Shown one piece after another: positions 32,163 through 35,658 of a DNA stretch of 35,658 nucleotides. The notes beneath the pieces are model-generated. The model saw nothing but the letters and a program-made list of their open reading frames with translations. It was not told the DNA's origin and ran no database searches. Where the stretch lies: positions 1 through 35,658 of the forward strand of contig JBBTYT010000009.1 in assembly GCA_038061695.1 (NCBI GenBank), read 5' to 3'. The DNA comes from M10-OD1-4 sp038061695 (GTDB lineage: Bacteria; Patescibacteriota; Minisyncoccia; GWC2-36-17; M10-OD1-4). Positions within the stretch are counted from its first letter, which is position 1. Every line of letters begins with the position of its first letter. A program made the translations under genes and the position numbers.

Positions 32163-33854
32163 ATGAAAGATAACATTAAAAATATAATATTAGATGCTTT
32201 TAAAAACCTTCAAGAAAAAGGGGTTTTTTCTCTTTTTAAGATACCTGATTTTGAAATAGAGCATCCTGAAGATTTTTCTTTCGGAGATTATTCAGCAAAT
32301 ATAGCTATGAAATCCTCCAAGATATCAAATGATAATCCAAGGTCTATAGCAGAAAAGATAAAAAAAGAAATTCTTGAGATTGATAAAGGAGAAAAATTTA
32401 AACAAATAGAAGTAGCTGGTTCAGGTTTTTTAAACTTCTATTTGAAAAGCGAATTTTTTTCTGACTCTTTAAATAATATAATTAAGAGTGGTAATGATTG
32501 GGGAAGAGGAAATATTCTTTCAGGACAGCGTTATCTCATTGAACATAGTTCGCCGAATTTATTTAAGCCGTTTCATATTGGTCATTTGGTGAATAATATA
32601 GTTGGCGAATCTATCTCTAGAATATTAGCTTTTGCTGGTGCCTCGGTTACCGTTGTAGTTTTTCCGTCCGATGTTTCGCCGGGTATTGCAAAAGCAGTGT
32701 GGGGTATTATCAATAAGGGTTGGCAAGATTCAATAACAATAGAAAAGATCGGGCAGGCATATGTATATGGTGTAGAAAGATATGAAAATGATGATGAAGT
32801 CAAAAAAGAAGTAGATAAAATTAATAATATTATCTATAATAAATTTCCATGTAATGTCTTTAATATTTATATCAAAGGACGGGATATTTCCATTGATTAT
32901 TTTAAGAGTATAATGATTCACTTAGATTCTAAGTTTGATGATATTATTTTTGAGTCAGAGGCTGAAGAAGTTGGAAAAAAAATAGTGAGAGAAAATACTC
33001 CTGCTATATTTGAAGAATCAAATGGGGCGATAATATTTAAGGGAAGTAAGTATGGTTTATTTGATAATGTCTTTATAAATTCCGCAGGATTTGCGACATA
33101 TTTAGGGAAAGATATTGGTTTGCTCAAGATTAAATCTCAAAGATTTTCTTTTGATAAATCTTTAACCATAACTGACATTGAGCAGAAACAGCACTTTGAG
33201 CTTGTTAAAAAAGCGTCAGAATTAATAGATGACGGCAAGGAAAATAAATCTTATTATCTTCAGCATGGTCGCTTGAGATTTGCGAGCGGTAAGGCGTCAT
33301 CAAGAGTTGGCAATGTTCCTCTTGTTAGCGATCTTTTAGGGAGCATTAAAGAATATATTGTTAATCGTTTTGTTGATATTGATAAGAATGGTCCTATGGC
33401 GGAGCAAATAGCTCTAGGAGCTCTAAAATACTCTATCGCCAGAGTTTCTGCAGGAAGTAATATAGTATTTGATTTTAACAAGTCTGTCGCCGTAGAGGGC
33501 GATACTGGTCCATATTTGCAATATACGCATACAAGGTGTACATCATTGTTATTTAAGGCACCAAAAGCCACTATAGATTATAAAGTCATGAGTGACTATG
33601 GTATTACTAGAATTGATAGATTATTATATCGTTTCCCGGAAGTAGTTCTTCGTTCAGCGGAAAATTATGACCAGCATTATGTGGCAATTTATTTATTTTC
33701 TCTTGCCTCTGAATTTAATAGTTGGTATGCAAAAGAAAAGATTCTTGATGGAGGAGATAATCAATCTCATAAATTAGCGATTGTTAAAGCTGTAAAGATT
33801 ACAATAAAAAACGGATTAAATCTTTTAGGAATTGAAGCACCTGAAAGGATGTAG
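32163..33854 (+). CDS. argS: Arginyl-tRNA synthetase
   Basis: 563 residues, a normal class I ArgRS. The N-terminal additional domain includes FSFGDYSANIAMK. The HIGH-type motif is HSSPNLFKPFHIGHL. In the KMSKS place is ASGKASSRVGN, close to the variant loop GKMSTRKGN of other ArgRS. A C-terminal anticodon-binding (DALR) domain includes YLQYTHTRCTSLL, and the protein ends in a GLNLLGIEAPERM helix. It charges tRNA-Arg. The genome's heavy use of AGA codons makes tRNA-Arg(UCU) charging its main load (inference). It is divergent from smpB and followed by the duplicated regulatory cassette. Confidence 0.96.
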   Translation: MKDNIKNIILDAFKNLQEKGVFSLFKIPDFEIEHPEDFSFGDYSANIAMKSSKISNDNPRSIAEKIKKEILEIDKGEKFKQIEVAGSGFLNFYLKSEFFSDSLNNIIKSGNDWGRGNILSGQRYLIEHSSPNLFKPFHIGHLVNNIVGESISRILAFAGASVTVVVFPSDVSPGIAKAVWGIINKGWQDSITIEKIGQAYVYGVERYENDDEVKKEVDKINNIIYNKFPCNVFNIYIKGRDISIDYFKSIMIHLDSKFDDIIFESEAEEVGKKIVRENTPAIFEESNGAIIFKGSKYGLFDNVFINSAGFATYLGKDIGLLKIKSQRFSFDKSLTITDIEQKQHFELVKKASELIDDGKENKSYYLQHGRLRFASGKASSRVGNVPLVSDLLGSIKEYIVNRFVDIDKNGPMAEQIALGALKYSIARVSAGSNIVFDFNKSVAVEGDTGPYLQYTHTRCTSLLFKAPKATIDYKVMSDYGITRIDRLLYRFPEVVLRSAENYDQHYVAIYLFSLASEFNSWYAKEKILDGGDNQSHKLAIVKAVKITIKNGLNLLGIEAPERM

Positions 33855-33879
33855 TCTAAAACAGTCAGTGATTTTAAGT

Positions 33880-33910
33880 AAAAAAGGTCGCATTTCAATG
33901 AAATGCGACC
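33880..33910 (-). terminator. Intrinsic terminator, unit 1
   Basis: GGTCGCATTTC/GAAATGCGACC stem, 11 bp, with a 3-base loop and T6 on the minus strand. No T-run follows on the plus strand, so it does not serve argS. Confidence 0.8.
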
Positions 33911-33959
33911 TAAGGCTAAGAGAGAGAGAACTAGATTAGGAAGGAGCTAATCTCACTCA
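33880..33959 (-). ncRNA. Candidate small RNA, unit 1 (about 80 nt)
   Basis: It is bounded by the promoter above and a terminator: 11-bp stem 33886-33896 with 33900-33910 (loop ATT on the minus strand) followed by six T at 33885-33880. A second hairpin near the 5' end (33947-33953 with 33933-33939, 7 bp) exposes a loop CTCCTTC, complementary to a Shine-Dalgarno. No ATG ORF is inside. This could act as an antisense-type sRNA on ribosome-binding sites (inference). Confidence 0.6.
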
Positions 33960-33965
33960 ATAAAT

Positions 33966-33993
33966 AGTATATAGGAATAATATATAAAGTCAA
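33966..33993 (-). promoter_or_regulatory. Minus-strand promoter, cassette unit 1
   Basis: -35 TTGACT (33988-33993), 16-base spacer, -10 TATACT (33966-33971). The expected start is near 33959. Its hexamers are identical to those of unit 2. Confidence 0.65.
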
Positions 33994-34002
33994 TAGTTTG
34001 GT

Positions 34003-34011
34003 TGTGGATAA
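34003..34011 (-). promoter_or_regulatory. DnaA-box-like 9-mer, unit 1
   Basis: TTATCCACA on the minus strand, identical to the E. coli consensus DnaA box. It lies 9 bases upstream of the minus-strand -35 and within a block conserved in both units. It may be a DnaA- or other regulator-binding site. Confidence 0.55.
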
Positions 34012-34043
34012 CTTTTTATTTTTTATGTTAATATTATTTAAAT

Positions 34044-34075
34044 AAAAAAAGGTCGCATTTCAATTGAAATGCGAC
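34044..34075 (-). terminator. Intrinsic terminator, unit 2
   Basis: A perfect palindrome GTCGCATTTCAA/TTGAAATGCGAC, with T7 following on the minus strand only. Confidence 0.78.
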
Positions 34076-34110
34076 AAAACCTATTTGGGACCGGAGTGAA
34101 AATTCACTCA
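34044..34110 (-). ncRNA. Candidate small RNA, unit 2 (about 67 nt)
   Basis: Promoter and terminator are as in unit 1, but the transcribed middle is different. It begins with a GAGTGA/TCACTC hairpin (34096-34111 region) and lacks the CTCCTTC loop. It ends at a perfect 24-base palindrome (34052-34075) and T7 at 34050-34044. If real, the two RNAs are paralogous in control regions and diverged in body. Confidence 0.55.
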
Positions 34111-34116
34111 ATAAAT

Positions 34117-34146
34117 AGTATACAAGAATAATACAAATAAAGTCAA
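34117..34146 (-). promoter_or_regulatory. Minus-strand promoter, cassette unit 2
   Basis: -35 TTGACT (34141-34146), 18-base spacer, -10 TATACT (34117-34122); start near 34110. The spacer is 2 bases longer than in unit 1. Confidence 0.62.
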
Positions 34147-34155
34147 TAGTTTGGT

Positions 34156-34164
34156 TGTGGATAA
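34156..34164 (-). promoter_or_regulatory. DnaA-box-like 9-mer, unit 2
   Basis: TTATCCACA on the minus strand, the second perfect copy, 153 bases from the first. Flanking bases AAAAG and ACCAAACTATTGACTTTAT-like sequence are shared with unit 1. Confidence 0.55.
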
Positions 34165-34197
34165 CTTTTAATACCCATAGATATTTATATATTTTTA

Positions 34198-34206
34198 TGT
34201 TAAAAT
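34198..34206 (+). promoter_or_regulatory. Extended -10 promoter of the DUF5663-like gene
   Basis: TG at 34198-34199, then TAAAAT at 34201-34206. The start would be near 34213, about 35 bases before the ATG. A matching TGTTAATAT lies in unit 1 at 34026-34034, so the plus-strand promoter was probably duplicated too. Confidence 0.45.
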
Positions 34207-34247
34207 TACTCAATATTTAATTTAGATAAAATAATTAAGTTAATTTT

Positions 34248-34565
34248 ATGTATAAAGTACTACAACAAAATATTATAAAGGAATTGGGGATAGATAATTT
34301 GCCGGAAAAAGAAAAAGAGGAGATGCTTTTAAGAATTGGTAAGATAATTTTTCAAGATGTAATGTTTAGAGTTGTTGAGATTTTAAGCGAGAAAGATCAA
34401 GATGAGATGAGTAAACTTTTTGATGAAACAGCAGGAGATGATGAGGGTGATAAGGTTTTGGATTTTTTAAGATCAAAAATAGATAATTTTGATGATATTG
34501 TAGGTGAGGAGATTGTGAAGTTTAAGGAGGAGAGTGTTGATATTATGCAATCTATAAAAAAATAA
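34248..34565 (+). CDS. Small acidic helical protein, DUF5663-like
   Basis: 105 residues, soluble, acidic and probably all-helical. The start ELGIDNLPEKEKEEMLLRIG followed by IIFQDVMFRVVEIL and DEMSKLFDE resembles the DUF5663 family common in CPR genomes; this is from memory of the pattern and not searched. There is no known function. The gene downstream begins 10 bases after its stop, so the two form an operon. It is preceded by the duplicated cassette whose plus-strand extended -10 likely drives it. Confidence 0.75.
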   Translation: MYKVLQQNIIKELGIDNLPEKEKEEMLLRIGKIIFQDVMFRVVEILSEKDQDEMSKLFDETAGDDEGDKVLDFLRSKIDNFDDIVGEEIVKFKEESVDIMQSIKK

Positions 34566-34575
34566 TCTAAAGATT

Positions 34576-35658
34576 ATGGAAAAATTTTCAGAAGAAGATA
34601 CTGATGATCTAATAAACAATATAAATGTTTCTCTTAGAAATGATGGAGTTCTAAGAGAAAGAAAAGATGTTAATCCAAAGTTTTACAAGCATGTTCTAGA
34701 TGAATCTTATAGATTAATAGGAGAGGTTAATAAGTTTTCATCTCTCGCCGCAGAGAGCGGGATAAGTGAAGATGCGAGAGAGGAATATATTAAGCAAGAG
34801 GAATTTTATAGAGAAGAGCTCAAGAAGGTGCAAGAGACTTTAACTAAAATGGAGTATGAGTCAGTAAGTGATGAGTCAGTCGTATTAAAGGCGGATGAAG
34901 ACGGGTCTTCAACTGAAGCTGATAGAGTAGCACAAAAAGGAATAATCAAGCTATCTAAAGAGGCGGAGGAGTTGTTGGCATTAGTTGATAGTGATCCGCA
35001 AGCACTGTCAACTATCTCTATTGATAAAATCAGACAGATTCTTAGGCAAAATGATATTATTATTAATGGTAGTGGAACGAAAACCTATTTATTAGAAAAA
35101 CTAAGGGAAGTAAAGAGAAAAATAGAAAAGATGAGAAAAGATGAAGAGGAGATAGATAAGCTTTCTCAAGATATTATAGAGTTGTCAAAGGAGAGATATA
35201 GTAAAAAAGGGAAAAAATTGAAAAAAGAAACAGTTGTGCATGAAGAAGGACTTAAAAGAATTATCCCAGAGCTTAAAGAGTTAATTAAAAAGATTAATCC
35301 TACGGAAGAGGATAAGTTGCGCATAAAAGAGTTACGCGGACATTTAGAAGAAGAGAGAGGTAGATTAGCTCGTTATGATGTTGTGAGTAGAGATACAAAA
35401 AAAGCCATACCTCCAAAGCCAGAAACAGAAGGTGTAAAAGGAAATATTATTTCTGAGAATGGAGAGACTCCTGTGTCTTCAAAGCCAGAAACAGAAGTTG
35501 TGATAGGAGTAGCAGGAAAAGGATTACCAGATGAAGAGATTCAAGTGTTTATGGATCCAGAAAAAGCTGTTCAAGAAAAAAAATTAGAGCCTAATCAAGA
35601 GTTAAAAAAGATAGATGAGTTTTACAAAGAGATAATAGAGTTGTCCAAGCAGGTATAT
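34576..35658 (+). CDS. Long charged coiled-coil protein, 5' part (runs off the window)
   Basis: The frame is open for 361 codons from ATG 34576 to the window end with no stop. The sequence is rich in Glu, Lys, Asp and Ile with long heptad-like stretches (for example around residues 180-250) and no membrane segment or signal peptide in the visible part. A proline-containing repeat SKPETE/PPKPETE occurs twice near residues 278 and 300, suggesting a flexible linker. I recognise no family. It is 10 bases after the DUF5663-like gene, so they are probably co-expressed. It may be a scaffold or surface-associated protein; that is only inference. Confidence 0.82.
   Translation, partial: MEKFSEEDTDDLINNINVSLRNDGVLRERKDVNPKFYKHVLDESYRLIGEVNKFSSLAAESGISEDAREEYIKQEEFYREELKKVQETLTKMEYESVSDESVVLKADEDGSSTEADRVAQKGIIKLSKEAEELLALVDSDPQALSTISIDKIRQILRQNDIIINGSGTKTYLLEKLREVKRKIEKMRKDEEEIDKLSQDIIELSKERYSKKGKKLKKETVVHEEGLKRIIPELKELIKKINPTEEDKLRIKELRGHLEEERGRLARYDVVSRDTKKAIPPKPETEGVKGNIISENGETPVSSKPETEVVIGVAGKGLPDEEIQVFMDPEKAVQEKKLEPNQELKKIDEFYKEIIELSKQVY

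Larger units (their letters stand above)
33880..34206. repeat. Tandem duplication of a regulatory cassette (two units of about 150-165 bases)
   Basis: Unit 1 spans about 33880-34034 and unit 2 about 34044-34206. Each contains, in the same order on the plus strand, A6/A7, a GGTCGCATTTC palindrome, a variable part, CACTCAATAAATAGTATA, AAGTCAATAGTTTGGTTG, a TGTGGATAA box and TTTTATGTTAA. The ends are strongly conserved while the middle (33911-33953 and 34076-34104) differs. On the minus strand each unit reads as promoter, short transcribed segment and intrinsic terminator. Confidence 0.88.

Noticed and set aside
33880..34206. CRISPR array or replication origin
   Set aside because: Only two units, with unlike middles and promoter/terminator signals, so not CRISPR. 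Two DnaA boxes alone, without dnaA/dnaN or an obvious unwinding cluster, are too little to call oriC.

Overview
The window is about 35.7 kb of AT-rich bacterial chromosome. It reads most like a genome of the Candidate Phyla Radiation (Patescibacteria, Parcubacteria-like); this is an inference from gene content. Supporting signs are a pilB ATPase beside a degenerate DHH-like protein, a ribonuclease J with a basic N-terminal extension, an ArgRS with a variant KMSKS loop, a small DUF5663-like protein, several DoxX-like membrane proteins, and arginine encoded mostly by AGA/AGG. UGA acts as a normal stop. No phage, transposase or CRISPR array is visible.

Layout. 1-5.7 kb is a sensory block: two tandem ABC-type substrate-binding proteins (the first cut by the window edge), a membrane Cache sensor with no kinase, a stand-alone receiver, and a large Cache-PAS histidine kinase. 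5.9-10.8 kb on the minus strand carries yebC, ruvB, pilB and a DHH-like protein. On the plus strand between ruvB and pilB lies an unrecognised structured RNA with a perfect sigma70 promoter (TTGACA-N17-TATAAT). 10.9-12.5 kb holds a small lipoprotein gene broken in a T7 run, a cupredoxin and a DoxX-like protein. 13-19.8 kb carries RNase J, DoxX, PlsC, a full-length FadE-type acyl-CoA dehydrogenase and an extended SDR reductase. The last two use arginine codons quite unlike RNase J and plsC. 19.8-26.7 kb carries a 7TM histidine kinase, tsaE, polA and a Cache-PAS histidine kinase. 26.7-28.9 kb is an operon of a CxxC DUF1858-like protein, a metal-type ABC ATPase and permease, and a VanZ-like protein. 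28.9-32.0 kb on the minus strand is a DoxX-domain protein and the translation cluster smpB-ssrA(tmRNA)-infC-rpmI-rplT. 32.2-35.7 kb carries argS, a tandemly duplicated regulatory cassette, a DUF5663-like gene and an open coiled-coil ORF that runs off the window.

How it works together. Three histidine kinases and one kinase-less sensor share a single visible receiver, so signalling must branch to unseen partners. Translation quality control and initiation (SmpB, tmRNA, IF-3, L35, L20) are grouped in one transcriptional direction. FadE plus the SDR is metabolically surprising in such a genome, because no other beta-oxidation gene is visible.

Most notable for follow-up: (1) the duplicated 33.88-34.21 kb cassette, which on the minus strand reads as two small-RNA genes, each with promoter, short RNA and terminator, headed by a perfect DnaA-box 9-mer; (2) the promoter-driven RNA at about 7839-8004; (3) the fadE-SDR pair; (4) the poly-T frameshift in the lipoprotein; (5) a tmRNA tag ending in LALARV instead of the usual ALAA. 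Nothing was searched against databases; family calls rest on motifs read by eye.
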